Assembly: GCF_024611995.1 (NCBI RefSeq)
Contig: NZ_CP102510.1
Span: 62,001 to 126,000, forward strand
From: Streptomyces sp. NBC_00162
Lineage (GTDB): Bacteria > Actinomycetota > Actinomycetes > Streptomycetales > Streptomycetaceae
Length of the DNA stretch: 64,000 nt
Direction of reading: 5' to 3'
The position numbers and the translations under genes are program-made. Position 1 is the stretch's first letter; each line of letters begins with the position of its first letter. This document shows positions 31,272-39,260 of this stretch, one piece after another. The notes below the pieces were generated by a model that saw only the letters and a program-made list of their open reading frames with translations, did not search any database and was not told the origin of the DNA.

Positions 31272-31977
31272 ACGGCGCTTGGCCGACAGGGCCTCGACGG
31301 CTGCGGACCTCGGCCTCCGCGGTGTGGGGCGCGGTGACGACGGAGTAGTCCGGGATGCTGCGGATGGCGAGGGTGACGCCGCTGTTGATCCGGACGTGGC
31401 GACCGATGGCGACGCCGGGGCCGAGGCTGATGCTGTTGCCGGTCTGGGTGCCGTCGCCGATGAGGGCGCCGAACTGGGGCGTCCCGCATCGGTAGATGCC
31501 GTCGTGGGTGCGGATGATGACCTCGCGGTCCGGGGCGCGCATGTCATCGCTCATGTTGATGGCGGCCACCGTCACGCCCGCCGAAAGGTGGGCGTCTGCG
31601 CCGACGACGGTGCGGTTGATGCCGATGCGGTGGCCGAGGACCGCACCTTCGCCGATGAAGGCGGCGGTGACCTCGCAGTTGAAACCGACCGAGGCCCCGG
31701 CGCACAGGATGCTGCCTTTACGGATGGCGGAGAACTCGTAGACCTTGGCACCGGGGCCGACGATGACGTCGTCCCCGATGATCGCCTGCGGGTGGATGAA
31801 CGCGGTCGGGTGGATGCGGCCGGCTTCGCCGAGAGCATCGAGGGCCTGTCGGTGGAGCTCGGGCCACCGGGCGAGGAAGTCGGCGAGTTCGTACGTGTCC
31901 AGGCTTCCGTACGCGGTTGCGCCGAGCGGCCCGGTGGTGGGGGCGGTGACGTAGTCGCCGAGCACGAGCGATGCCAT
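31222..31977 (-). CDS. Left-handed beta-helix (hexapeptide-repeat) transferase
   Basis: 251-residue protein. From about residue 55 it shows the imperfect hexapeptide repeats of acyl/N-acetyl transferases (IHPQAIIGDDVIVGPGAKV, then ASVGFNCEVTAAFIGEGAVLGHRIGINRTVVG, and later NSISLGPGVAIGRHVRINSGV). The first 50 residues are a separate helical part. A trimeric acyl- or acetyltransferase, perhaps on a nucleotide sugar, is likely; the substrate is unknown. The ATG at 31977 follows GAAAGG. It is divergent from a glycosyltransferase with 73 bases between, which suggests a shared polysaccharide or glycan task. Confidence 0.85.
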   Translation of the reverse strand: MASLVLGDYVTAPTTGPLGATAYGSLDTYELADFLARWPELHRQALDALGEAGRIHPTAFIHPQAIIGDDVIVGPGAKVYEFSAIRKGSILCAGASVGFNCEVTAAFIGEGAVLGHRIGINRTVVGADAHLSAGVTVAAINMSDDMRAPDREVIIRTHDGIYRCGTPQFGALIGDGTQTGNSISLGPGVAIGRHVRINSGVTLAIRSIPDYSVVTAPHTAEAEVRSRRGPVGQAPFTTAGAAGAGRPSSWL

Positions 31978-32050
31978 CGGGGTGGCCTTTCGTGTGGCCG
32001 GGGTCAGGGTTGGGCGGCGGTACGCTCGCCGTTCACCTGGTGCCGGAGAA

Positions 32051-32938
32051 ATGTGGTGGGTTGTGAGACGAGCGCGGGTGGGCGTTGCCGTGCTGACCAT
32101 GGGCGACCGGATGCCCGAGCTGCGGGCCCTGCTGGAGTCGGTGGCCAAGCAGGACGAGCCCGCGGCCCGGATCGTGGTCGTCGGCAACGGCTGCGCGCTT
32201 CCCGGACTGCCGGATGGCGTGACCGGGGTCGAGTTGGAGGAGAACCTGGGAGTGTCCGGGGGCCGCAACGTCGCCTGGCGCAAGCTGCGGGAGTTCGGGG
32301 ACGTCGACGTTCTGGTGGACCTGGACGACGACGGCCTCCTGGTCGATGCCGACGTGATCCGCCGGATCGCCGACCTGTACGCGGCCGACTCCCGGCTCGG
32401 CATCGTCAGTTTCCGGATCGCCGACGAGAGCGGCGAGACCCAGCGCCGCCACGTTCCCCGCCTGAGGGCCAAGGACCCGATGAAGCGGGGTCTGGTGACG
32501 ACGTTCCTCGGCGGTGGGCACGCCCTGTCCATGCCGATGCTGGAGCAGACGGGCGCCTGGCCGGACGCCTTCTTCTTCACACATGAGGAGACCGACCTGG
32601 CGTGGCGGGCCCTGGACGCCGGCTGGGACATCCTGTACGAACCGGCGCTCGTGCTCCAGCACCCCAAGACCTCCCCGGCCCGTCACGCCGTCTACTTCCG
32701 GATGACCGCCCGCAACCGGGTCTGGCTCGCCAAGCGCCACCTGCCCGCCCCCCTCGTACCCGTCTACCTCGGTGTGTGGACGCTGCTGACGGTCGCGCGC
32801 ACCCGATCGGCGGCGGGGTTGCGGCCCTGGTTCGCCGGGTTCGCCGAGGGTGTGCGCACCAGCGGCGGCCCCCGGCGTGCGATGCGGTGGCGGACCGTCG
32901 TACGAATGGCGCGGCTGGGCCGACCGCCGGTCATTTAG
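32051..32938 (+). CDS. Family 2 glycosyltransferase
   Basis: 295-residue GT-A fold enzyme. It opens with a GT2 N-terminus (VGVAVLTMGDRMPELRALLESV), then NLGVSGGRNVAW, the nucleotide-binding DLDDDG (DxD equivalent), and FFTHEETDLAWRALDAGW, the acceptor/base region with ExxDL typical of GT2 rhamnosyl- and galactofuranosyl-type enzymes. Its C-terminus is basic and may sit on the membrane. I chose the ATG at 32051; an in-frame GTG lies 12 bases on. The downstream epimerase remnant suggests the locus once encoded more sugar genes. Confidence 0.88.
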   Translation: MWWVVRRARVGVAVLTMGDRMPELRALLESVAKQDEPAARIVVVGNGCALPGLPDGVTGVELEENLGVSGGRNVAWRKLREFGDVDVLVDLDDDGLLVDADVIRRIADLYAADSRLGIVSFRIADESGETQRRHVPRLRAKDPMKRGLVTTFLGGGHALSMPMLEQTGAWPDAFFFTHEETDLAWRALDAGWDILYEPALVLQHPKTSPARHAVYFRMTARNRVWLAKRHLPAPLVPVYLGVWTLLTVARTRSAAGLRPWFAGFAEGVRTSGGPRRAMRWRTVVRMARLGRPPVI

Positions 32939-32959
32939 GGGATGTCGGGCGGACAGGAC

Positions 32960-33120
32960 CTAGGCGGGCGCGGACTCCGACAACCAGCCGGGCGCGGCCT
33001 GCGGGGTGTCCTGGAGCCACTGGACGTAGCGGGCCACCCCGTCGGTGATGCTCACCTTCGGCTTCCATCCCAGGACGTTCTCCATGCGCCGGACGGAGGC
33101 GTACCCGCCCAGTCTCGTGA
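32960..33120 (-). pseudogene. C-terminal remnant of a sugar-nucleotide epimerase/dehydratase
   Basis: Only the last 55 or so codons remain. The reading GGYASVRRMENVLGWKPKV followed by DGVARYVQWL matches the C-terminal end of NAD-dependent epimerases (LLGWxPxxxxxxGLxxYxxWL). The rest is missing: upstream the frame runs into recombinase sequence in another frame. The gene was truncated by whatever event brought in the recombinase. Confidence 0.7.
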
Positions 33121-33545
33121 AGGGCTTGCTCAATCTGCTGATTCGAGCGGTGTTGGTCTCGGTGAATGGCCTTGGCGTAGAAGCGGAACAGCACGGCGAT
33201 GCTGTGGCCGGCACGGCGGGCGACCTCGGCCGGGGAGAAGCCGGACTCCAGCCGGAGTGAGACGCCAGCGGCCCGGAGGCCGTACAGCACCTCTGCAAGA
33301 GGAGTTTTGAACTCGTGCGGGGTGAGGACGATGCGGCGAGCGGCCTTCCAGAGGTCGCCGTACTCCTTGCTGAGCAGGCTGCCGCCGCGGGCCGCAGGGA
33401 AGAGTCGGCCGTCCTCGGCCGTGCCGAACTCCGCGATGTGGTTGCGGATCAGACGGACCAGGACCGGCGGTATCGGTACCTCGAGGGTGGCCTTCCGGGC
33501 ACGCTTCTTGAGGCCCCGGGAGTCGTAGGACTCCCCCGAGTCGGT
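33120..33545 (-). pseudogene. Truncated tyrosine recombinase (integrase) catalytic domain
   Basis: The minus-strand frame from 33545 gives a recombinase C-terminal domain: GLKKRARKATLEVPIPPVLV, HIAEFGTAEDGRLFPAARGG, then AGHSIAVLFRFYAKAIHRDQ, the family's box II with the region before the catalytic Tyr. A TGA at 33546-33548 closes the frame upstream, the expected LRHA box reads LRAA (His lost), and the C-terminus fuses to epimerase sequence. It is a dead integrase fragment marking the left edge of an inserted segment. Confidence 0.8.
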
Positions 33546-33751
33546 TCAGCCGGAGCCCACGCGCGGGGAGCTGGACGACAGGGCGGCTTGGCCCCACCCT
33601 TGCCCGAGTTGCCGGCCAGCGTAAGGCCCCTTGAAAATGTCCGACCCCAACCCGAACAGGACACCGGCCAAAGCCGCTCCGGCCGACCGCGTGGTCACCT
33701 GACCGGATCAGGTGCCAACTCCTAAAGAAAGGGCGGTGGTTTACGCGAGCA

Positions 33752-33782
33752 GGCCCCGGCGCGGGAGGGGTGCGCCGGGGCC
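33752..33782 (-). terminator. 11-bp perfect hairpin ending the peptide/JmjC operon
   Basis: Arms 33752-33762 and 33772-33782 pair fully around a 9-base loop, 17 bases past the phosphotransferase stop. This fixes the end of the minus-strand four-gene operon. Confidence 0.85.
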
Positions 33783-33798
33783 GGGGGAGAGGCCAGAG

Positions 33799-34653
33799 TC
33801 AGGCATTGACCTCGGCGGGAGCTGAGACCGGAGGGCGGACACCGGTCAGTTCCTCGGCTCGGTCGAGGAGGTGGGGCGCCAGCTCGGGGTAGAAGCCGCG
33901 GGCGACGGCCTGGAGGAGTTCAGCGATCGCTGCCAGCTCGCCGATACGCCCGGCCGGGGTGCTGAGGACCTGGGCGAAGTCGGCCCGGATGCGCTCGGCG
34001 ACAGTCGGCACGAGGAGGCTGTGCGCGTGGAGGAGTCCGGGGTCGTAGCCGACGGGGACGCGGCCCCAGCGTTCCCAGTCCAGGAAGGTCAGGGGCTGGC
34101 CGGTGATGTTGCCCCAGTGGAGGTCGCCGTGGCCGGTGACGCGTTCGATCTTCGTGGGGGCGGGGATGCCGAGGAACTGGGGGAAGGCCCGCTCGATCCA
34201 GGTGTCCCGGACGGTTTCCTTGGTCCCCTCGACCTGCGTCAGGCGGTCGAGCGAACGCCCCAGCAGGCCCCACCACGGCTCCGGAAGAGCGGGGTCCCTG
34301 ACCAGGTCAGCGCGAGTGGGTGAGACCACCGGGTGCGGCACGCGGTCCAGGACCTCGGACTGAAACGACCACTCGCCGTCCACCCAGTCGTGGACGCCGT
34401 GCAGCGCCGGACGCGGCACATCGCGGGGCACGAGGAGGGACGCGCCCACGGGTCCTTGTCCTGGCGTGCGCCCCGCGTTCTTCAAGTGGCCGCGGCTGAC
34501 CCGAAGCCAGTAGTCGCCCGTGCCGCGCCCCAGGGTGAATCCGGCAAAGCCCCACACCGGCGAGCCCGTACATGTGAGGCCCAGGGCTTTGGCCGCCCGC
34601 TCGTGCGCGGTCTCCATGAGTGCTCGGATGTCCTCATCCGGTGGCGAGTTCAT
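33799..34653 (-). CDS. Aminoglycoside-phosphotransferase-like kinase
   Basis: 284-residue protein of the APH/choline kinase superfamily. The catalytic loop HGDLHWGN (His175, Asp177, Asn182) and metal-binding LDWERWG (Asp192) are intact; the N-terminal ATP-binding lobe is divergent and short. It is the last gene of the peptide-JmjC-AKR operon, overlapping the AKR gene by 20 bases, so it probably phosphorylates the peptide or an intermediate (a transient phosphorylation for elimination is one option) instead of an antibiotic. A resistance kinase is the alternative. Confidence 0.85.
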   Translation of the reverse strand: MNSPPDEDIRALMETAHERAAKALGLTCTGSPVWGFAGFTLGRGTGDYWLRVSRGHLKNAGRTPGQGPVGASLLVPRDVPRPALHGVHDWVDGEWSFQSEVLDRVPHPVVSPTRADLVRDPALPEPWWGLLGRSLDRLTQVEGTKETVRDTWIERAFPQFLGIPAPTKIERVTGHGDLHWGNITGQPLTFLDWERWGRVPVGYDPGLLHAHSLLVPTVAERIRADFAQVLSTPAGRIGELAAIAELLQAVARGFYPELAPHLLDRAEELTGVRPPVSAPAEVNA

Positions 34654-35542
34654 CGGTCACTCTCCTGAGGTGTTCGGGGTCGAGGGGCGAAGCGAGTGCC
34701 TTCACCGCATCGTCCCAGTGATCACGATTCGTGGTGGAGGTCAGAACGAAGTCCAGGGCGGGGCAGGACGCGGCGGCCAGGACTCCAGCGGTGCCGGCCG
34801 ACAGCCCGGGGCGGATCAGATCCACCAGTTCGGGTGTCATCGCATCCAGCAGTTCGCCGCCGTGCAGGGGGGCGGAGCCGAACGTGATCAGCCCGTCGTC
34901 CTTCGCCTGCACCAGCGGACCGCCCCCGTTCAGGGCCTGCGTGATCGGGGCATCATCGATCAGGCCGACGGGCATCTGTACCGCGATCAGGTGGTGATCG
35001 GGGGACCCTGCGGCCTCCCGGGCTAGCGCCAGCAGCTCAGGCACACTGAACGCCCCTTCCCGCAGGCCCGACCAGGTGGCCACTCCGTAGCCGGGGATCT
35101 GCCCCTCGTGCACCTGCTCCTCCAGGACGGTGAACGCCTCGCGGAGCCGCCAGTGCATCGCCGACCGGTCCACTCCGCGACCAGCCCGTTCCGGGTTGTG
35201 TACGAACATCAGGTCCACCTGGCCGAGGAGAGCAAGCGCTTCTTCCACCTGATAGCCGACGAACGAGGGGTCGAGGCAGTGGCCGGCGGAGGCGTCGTAT
35301 TCGGTGAGCAGGCCCCGGCTGAGGGCGGCTCGCCCCTGGCTTCGGGTGAAGAAGCCCGTCTTGGTGGCGACGAGCGGAGGGCTGGGGGCTTCCCGCAGGA
35401 CCCTGCCGAGGTCATGGAGGGCCTGGCCGTCGGCGTAGTTCGGGGCAGTGTCGATCCACGGGGTCCCGGCCTGCACCGCCATGCGCGCTGCTTCCACCAC
35501 GTCTCGGACCCTGTAGGTGCCAAGGGCCAGGGACGCGGTCAC
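34634..35542 (-). CDS. Aldo/keto reductase
   Basis: 302-residue (alpha/beta)8 NADPH oxidoreductase. The catalytic tetrad is present: Asp31 and Tyr36 in DTAPNYADG, Lys61 in ATKTGF, His115 in FVHNPE. The GTG start overlaps the JmjC stop (GTGA) and the 3' end overlaps the phosphotransferase, so all three are translationally coupled. It could reduce a carbonyl created by the upstream oxygenase; the substrate is unknown. Confidence 0.9.
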   Translation of the reverse strand: MTASLALGTYRVRDVVEAARMAVQAGTPWIDTAPNYADGQALHDLGRVLREAPSPPLVATKTGFFTRSQGRAALSRGLLTEYDASAGHCLDPSFVGYQVEEALALLGQVDLMFVHNPERAGRGVDRSAMHWRLREAFTVLEEQVHEGQIPGYGVATWSGLREGAFSVPELLALAREAAGSPDHHLIAVQMPVGLIDDAPITQALNGGGPLVQAKDDGLITFGSAPLHGGELLDAMTPELVDLIRPGLSAGTAGVLAAASCPALDFVLTSTTNRDHWDDAVKALASPLDPEHLRRVTDELATG

Positions 35543-36726
35543 AGCCCCGTCCCCACGACAGCGAGGGCCTGGCCCTCGATGAGGACCCAGACTAGGTCGG
35601 CCACGTCCTTGACCCCCAGGCCCGCAGTTGAGGCAAGGTCCCCCAGCGTCGTCGGCTGGCCGAGCAACAGCGTGCGAAGGACCGGCCCGGCGGACTCCGC
35701 GAAGTCCCAGGCTGTCCCGGCCGCCGAGAACGTGACCGTGCTGTGCCCGTCGTTCACCGTCACACGTGCCCGTGGGGCGGTGAGCCGTACGGTGATCTCC
35801 GGCATGGCGGGGAGCCCGTCAACGTAGGGCAGCGACGGGACGGGATGCCCGAGGTCGGTCGTGTCGCCGGACTCCGCCCAGTGCTCGATCACCCGGGGAT
35901 CGGCCAGGAAGTCGAGTACTTCGCGGCGTACGGCGGCCAGGAAGTCCGACTGTTCCGGCAGCGTGGCGAAGCGGGGGATGTCCGTGCGCAGAGGCAGGCT
36001 GGCCCGGAGCTGGTCCACGACCCAGAGCATGAGGTCGGCGCCGGTGTGCGGGACCATCCCGAAGGTCAGGTGGAGGGATTCAGTGCGTTGGTCCGCGGTG
36101 ACCGCGTGCCACCAGCCGCGCGGCAGGTAGAGCACGTCACCGGCCGCGAGCACGATGTCCGCCACGGGGTCGCCCTCCGGCTGCTCAGGCGATTCGACGT
36201 CTCGGAAAGTAGGGGCCTGGCGTGTGGCCCCGTACAGGCGCCACCGCTTGGAGCCGTGCAGTTGCACCACCACGACATCGTGGTCGTCCCAGTGGAGGCC
36301 GAAGCCCTCTCGCTCGGTCCACGATGCGTACACGTTCGCCTGCACGGAGGTGCCCAGGAAGCGTTCCAGCCCCTCGGCCGCCTCCCGTACGGTGGGGTGG
36401 ATCTTCTCGGCCGCGTCCAGGACCAGCGAGGCGCCGTCCTTGAGCTGGGTGTGCAGCTCGGCCGGCTGAATGCGGGACCAGGTCACCGCGCGACGGTTGG
36501 TCGTGGGGACCGCGTACCGGTGCAGCGGGACCATCTCGCCGTCGGCGGACAGACGGAGCCGGGGCGGCTCGAGACGCTGCGTGGCGATGATGTGGTTGAG
36601 GTCGTCCCAGGTGAACAGGCCCGCCACCTCGGCGGCGCCAGGGAAGTGCGCGTAGGAGCGGTGGTACGTCTGGGCGAGGAACGTGTCCCCGCCCAGACGC
36701 CCCGCCCACGAGGCTGCATCAAGCAT
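35539..36726 (-). CDS. JmjC/cupin-4 Fe(II)/2-oxoglutarate oxygenase (RoxA/MINA53-like)
   Basis: 395-residue oxygenase of the ribosomal-oxygenase type. The double-stranded beta-helix metal triad is His145 and Asp147 (GLHWDDHD) and His207 (LPRGWWHAV); a helical dimerisation part and a winged-helix-like C-terminus (about 330-390) follow, as in RoxA-type enzymes. Known relatives hydroxylate Arg or His in ribosomal proteins. Here the gene begins 14 bases after a 45-residue precursor-like peptide rich in Arg and Lys, so the peptide is the likely substrate (inference). It is co-transcribed with AKR and kinase genes. Confidence 0.9.
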   Translation of the reverse strand: MLDAASWAGRLGGDTFLAQTYHRSYAHFPGAAEVAGLFTWDDLNHIIATQRLEPPRLRLSADGEMVPLHRYAVPTTNRRAVTWSRIQPAELHTQLKDGASLVLDAAEKIHPTVREAAEGLERFLGTSVQANVYASWTEREGFGLHWDDHDVVVVQLHGSKRWRLYGATRQAPTFRDVESPEQPEGDPVADIVLAAGDVLYLPRGWWHAVTADQRTESLHLTFGMVPHTGADLMLWVVDQLRASLPLRTDIPRFATLPEQSDFLAAVRREVLDFLADPRVIEHWAESGDTTDLGHPVPSLPYVDGLPAMPEITVRLTAPRARVTVNDGHSTVTFSAAGTAWDFAESAGPVLRTLLLGQPTTLGDLASTAGLGVKDVADLVWVLIEGQALAVVGTGL

Positions 36727-36740
36727 CGTGGGCGGCCCCG

Positions 36741-36878
36741 TCAGTCGTTGCCGTCGGAACGGCCGCTACTGACGTCGGACTCCTGCTCGGCGCGGGTCCG
36801 CGCGGCGACGATCTTCCGCTTCGCGACGAGCAGGCCACCCCCCTCGGGGGTCACGGAACTGATGTTCTCTTCCACCAT
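36741..36878 (-). CDS. Candidate RiPP precursor peptide, 45 residues
   Basis: Short gene ATG 36878 to TGA 36741 with GAGGGAAG 4 bases before the start. The peptide begins MVEENISSVTPEGGGLLV, has a basic middle (AKRKIVAARTRA, residues 19-30) and an acidic/Ser/Gly tail ending SDGND. It has no Cys. Leader-like acidic N-terminus, basic putative core, and position as first gene before three modifying-type enzymes are the arguments for a ribosomally made, modified peptide. The Arg/Lys block fits the Arg/His specificity of RoxA-like oxygenases. I know no named family for it. Confidence 0.7.
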   Translation of the reverse strand: MVEENISSVTPEGGGLLVAKRKIVAARTRAEQESDVSSGRSDGND

Positions 36879-36906
36879 CGAACTTCCCTCTCTAACTTGG
36901 GGAACT

Positions 36907-36926
36907 CCCACCGGAAATTCGGTGGG
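36907..36926. promoter_or_regulatory. 7-bp inverted repeat upstream of the precursor gene
   Basis: CCCACCG and CGGTGGG separated by 6 A/T-rich bases, 29 bases upstream of the precursor start. This is an operator- or leader-like position; in the original (pre-insertion) locus it lay between a small membrane-peptide gene and the precursor. Confidence 0.45.
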
Positions 36927-36957
36927 AAGACTGGGGTCGAGCAGGTGAGCCGATCAG

Positions 36958-37056
36958 CTACGACGTGGCGATGACGCCCAAGGCGTACAGAGCCACCGAG
37001 CCGAAGACCATCGCCAGGTACAGAGGGCCGGCGAACCGGCCGACCCGGCGGAGCAC
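36958..37056 (-). pseudogene. Small membrane-peptide gene split by two IS elements
   Basis: Residual open frame GTG 37056 to TAG 36958, 32 codons, mostly one hydrophobic helix (PLYLAMVFGSVALYALGVIA). Deleting both insertion sequences and keeping one TAA target restores a 39-codon gene whose GTG at 38831 shares its G with the TAG stop of the 91-residue gene (TAGTG). The insertion falls at codon 4. The remaining piece might still be translated from the internal GTG, which is in frame. Confidence 0.65.
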
Positions 37057-37068
37057 CCACCTGCCTAA

Positions 37069-37953
37069 GAGGCCCTAACAGAAGCTGTTGATCATGTGAC
37101 TTTCGGTTCGGATGGTCGTTGGTCTGGCCGTGGGGAAACGTCAGTCGCGGCCATGGATCGTGTCGGATGAACTGTGGTCGCTCATCGAGCCGTTGCTGCC
37201 TGCGCCGGCGCCGAAACAGGTGGAGGGACGCCCTCGGGTGCCGGACCGGCAGGCCCTCTGCGGGATCCTGTTCGTACTGCATACCGGGATCCAGTGGGAG
37301 TACCTGCCGCAGGAGCTGGGCTTCGGATCAGGCATGACCTGCTGGCGGCGCCTGGCCGCATGGAACGACGCCGGCGTCTGGGACCAACTGCACCTGGTGC
37401 TGCTGAAGAAGCTGCGGATCGCGAAGAAGCTGGACTGGTCGAGGGCGGTGATCGACTCCTCCCACGTCCGGGCCGCTCGACGGGGCCCAAAAGCGGGCCC
37501 AGCCCGGTCGACCGCGCACGTCCGGGCAGCAAGCACCACCTCATCGTCGACGGCCAGGGCATCCCGCTCGCCGTCTCGCTGACCGGCGGGAACCGCAACG
37601 ACGTCACCCAGCTGATACCCCTGCTGAAGAAGATCCCATCGGTCGCCGGCCTGGTCGGACGGCCACGCAACCGACCCGACACCCTGCTCGGTGACCGCGG
37701 CTACGACCACGACAAATACCGCCGTCTCGTCTGGGCGCTGGGCGTCAAACCGGTGATCGCCCGCCGAGGTGTCCCGCACGGCTCCGGCCTCGGCGTCTAC
37801 CGGTGGGTCGTGGAACGGACCATCGCTTGGCTCCACGGCTTCCGCCGGCTACGAATCCGGTGGGAACGACGCGACGACATCCACGAGGCCTTCCTCGGCC
37901 TCGCCACCTGCCTCATCACCCACCGCCACGTCCAACGCCTTTGTTAGGACCTC
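37069..37953 (+). mobile_element. IS5-family (IS427-like) insertion sequence, 885 bp
   Basis: Imperfect terminal inverted repeats (left GAGGCCCTAACAGAAGC; the right end matches 14 of 17) flank a two-frame DDE transposase. Direct repeats of TAA (37066-37068 and 37954-37956) flank the element, fitting the short target duplications of this group. It abuts a second, different IS5-family element and shares the TAA with it. Confidence 0.88.
37112..37947 (+). CDS. IS5-family transposase, made by -1 frameshifting
   Basis: The first frame (ATG 37112) encodes the N-terminal part with the first catalytic Asp in VIDSSHV. The second frame carries LLGDRGYDHD (second Asp) and WVVERTIAWLHGFRRL (Glu), completing DDE. 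The frames join by -1 at C-CCA-AAA (37486-37492), a canonical slippery heptamer in the right phase. This is programmed frameshifting as in IS427-type elements, not decay. No internal stop breaks the fused product, so the element may still be active. Confidence 0.88.
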
Positions 37954-37956
37954 TAA

Positions 37957-38819
37957 GACCGTGTCCTACATGGCTCGTTGACCGTTGTGGTGGGCATGGG
38001 GAGTGGACGGTGGGGATGGATCGTTCCGGATGGACTGTGGGAGATAGTGCGGCCGTTGTTGCCGCCGGCACGGGTCCGGCCGCAAGGTGGCGGGATCGCG
38101 AACATCGATGATGAGGCGGTCTTCGCCGCCATCATCTACGTGCTGGTCAGCGGGTGCGCCTGGCGGGCCCTGCCTCCGTGCTTCGGGGCGTCGAAGTCGA
38201 CTGTGCACCGCCGGTTTGTCATCTGGTCGCGGGCCGGGGTCTGGGGCCGGCTTCACCAGAAGGTCCTCCAGCTCCTGGACGAACAGGGCCTGGTCGACCT
38301 CTCCCGTTCGGTACTCGACTCCGCACACGTCCGCGCTAAAAAGGGGGCGAACTCACAGGTCCGAGTCCCGTGGACCGGGGCAAGTCAGGTTCCAAGATGC
38401 ACGTCCTGTCGGACGCGGATGGACTGCCCCTACGCGTCGGACTCTCCGCGGCGAACACCCACGACAGCCTCGGGCTGAAGCCGATGCTGTCTCATTTCCA
38501 CATGGGACACGAATCCCACGCAGCCGATTCCAAGCCGACACGACTCCACGCGGACAAGGCCTACGACATCCCCCACCTGCGGCGATGGCTCTGGGGCAAG
38601 CGGATCGGGGTCCGCATCGCCCGCAAGGGCATCGAGTCCAGCGAACGATTGGGTCGCCGCCGGTGGGTGATCGAGCGGACGATGTCCTGGCTTACCGGCT
38701 ACCGCCGGCTCAACCACCGCTATGAGCGGAACCCCGGCAACTACCTGGCCTTTCTCGGCCTGGCCGCAGCCATCTGCTGCTACAAACGCTTCCTCAACCT
38801 CACCATGTAGGACACGGTC
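37957..38819 (+). mobile_element. Second IS5-family insertion sequence, 863 bp
   Basis: The first 17 bases (GACCGTGTCCTACATGG) are repeated perfectly inverted at the right end (to 38819). It is flanked by TAA at 37954-37956 and 38820-38822. The left TAA is also the right target repeat of the first element, so it inserted exactly into that duplication or the reverse. Confidence 0.9.
37978..38810 (+). CDS. IS5-family transposase, made by -1 frameshifting
   Basis: Frame one (TTG 37978 or ATG 37996) carries VLDSAHVRAKKG with the first Asp. The second frame carries LHADKAYDIPHLR (second Asp) and WVIERTMSWLTGYRRL (Glu). The frames connect by -1 at A-AAG-GGG (38340-38346), again a canonical heptamer. 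It is related to, but clearly different from, the neighbouring transposase. Intact catalytic residues and perfect ends suggest a recent, possibly active copy. Confidence 0.88.
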
Positions 38820-38830
38820 TAAGCCGTGCA

Positions 38831-39106
38831 CTACGCCGCCCCCGGCTCGGTCTCCGCGGGACGCTGGGCGCGGGCCGACACGGGCGAGGAGCCGAGGCAG
38901 CGGGGGCACTCACACGGCGGGTAGCGGCCCGGGTCCGAGAGGATGACGTACGGATCACCCGACTGGACACGGGTCGTCTGAGACCACGTACGGCCGGCGT
39001 CTCGGGAGACGCGAAGCGTCATGAGGAGGCGAGGCTCCGCAGCTAGGTCGAGAGGCCGAGAGAGCCGTTCGTGAACGTGTCCCCCAGCGCCGTTCTGCGT
39101 TGCCAT
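38831..39106 (-). CDS. Hypothetical protein with C-terminal CxCxxC
   Basis: 91 residues from the ATG at 39106, preceded by GGAAGGG. The C-terminal half reads YPPCECPRCLGSSP, a Cys cluster that could bind zinc. The N-terminus is short and charged. It is divergent from the XRE regulator gene. Before the IS insertions it was followed, with a TAGTG overlap, by a 39-codon membrane-peptide gene and then the precursor/JmjC operon, so it is probably the first gene of that operon. No function recognised. Confidence 0.75.
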   Translation of the reverse strand: MATQNGAGGHVHERLSRPLDLAAEPRLLMTLRVSRDAGRTWSQTTRVQSGDPYVILSDPGRYPPCECPRCLGSSPVSARAQRPAETEPGAA

Positions 39107-39260
39107 ACCCGCACCCTTCCGCTGCGTCATGCCCGGTCTGTTCGCGACAACTCCCAGGAAAGCGCCGGAAGTCGGCGGACTCCACGGCATACATGCCGCA
39201 TTCTTGGAGCAGATCCGTGCACGGGTGCCGCAGGCTTCGAAGTCGCGGGAAGGGGTCGTC

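Noticed and set aside
33696..33714. Inverted repeat near 33.7 kb as an attachment site or terminator
   Set aside because: Only 7 bp and not next to a gene end; the stronger hairpin at 33752-33782 explains termination, and no second copy suggesting an attachment site was seen.
33799..34653. Aminoglycoside resistance gene
   Set aside because: The catalytic loop fits the superfamily, but the gene is translationally coupled to a peptide-modification-type operon and its N-lobe is divergent, so a resistance label is not justified.
37112..38810. The two split transposases as decayed pseudogenes
   Set aside because: Each break sits on a correctly phased -1 slippery heptamer and all DDE residues remain, so programmed frameshifting explains them.
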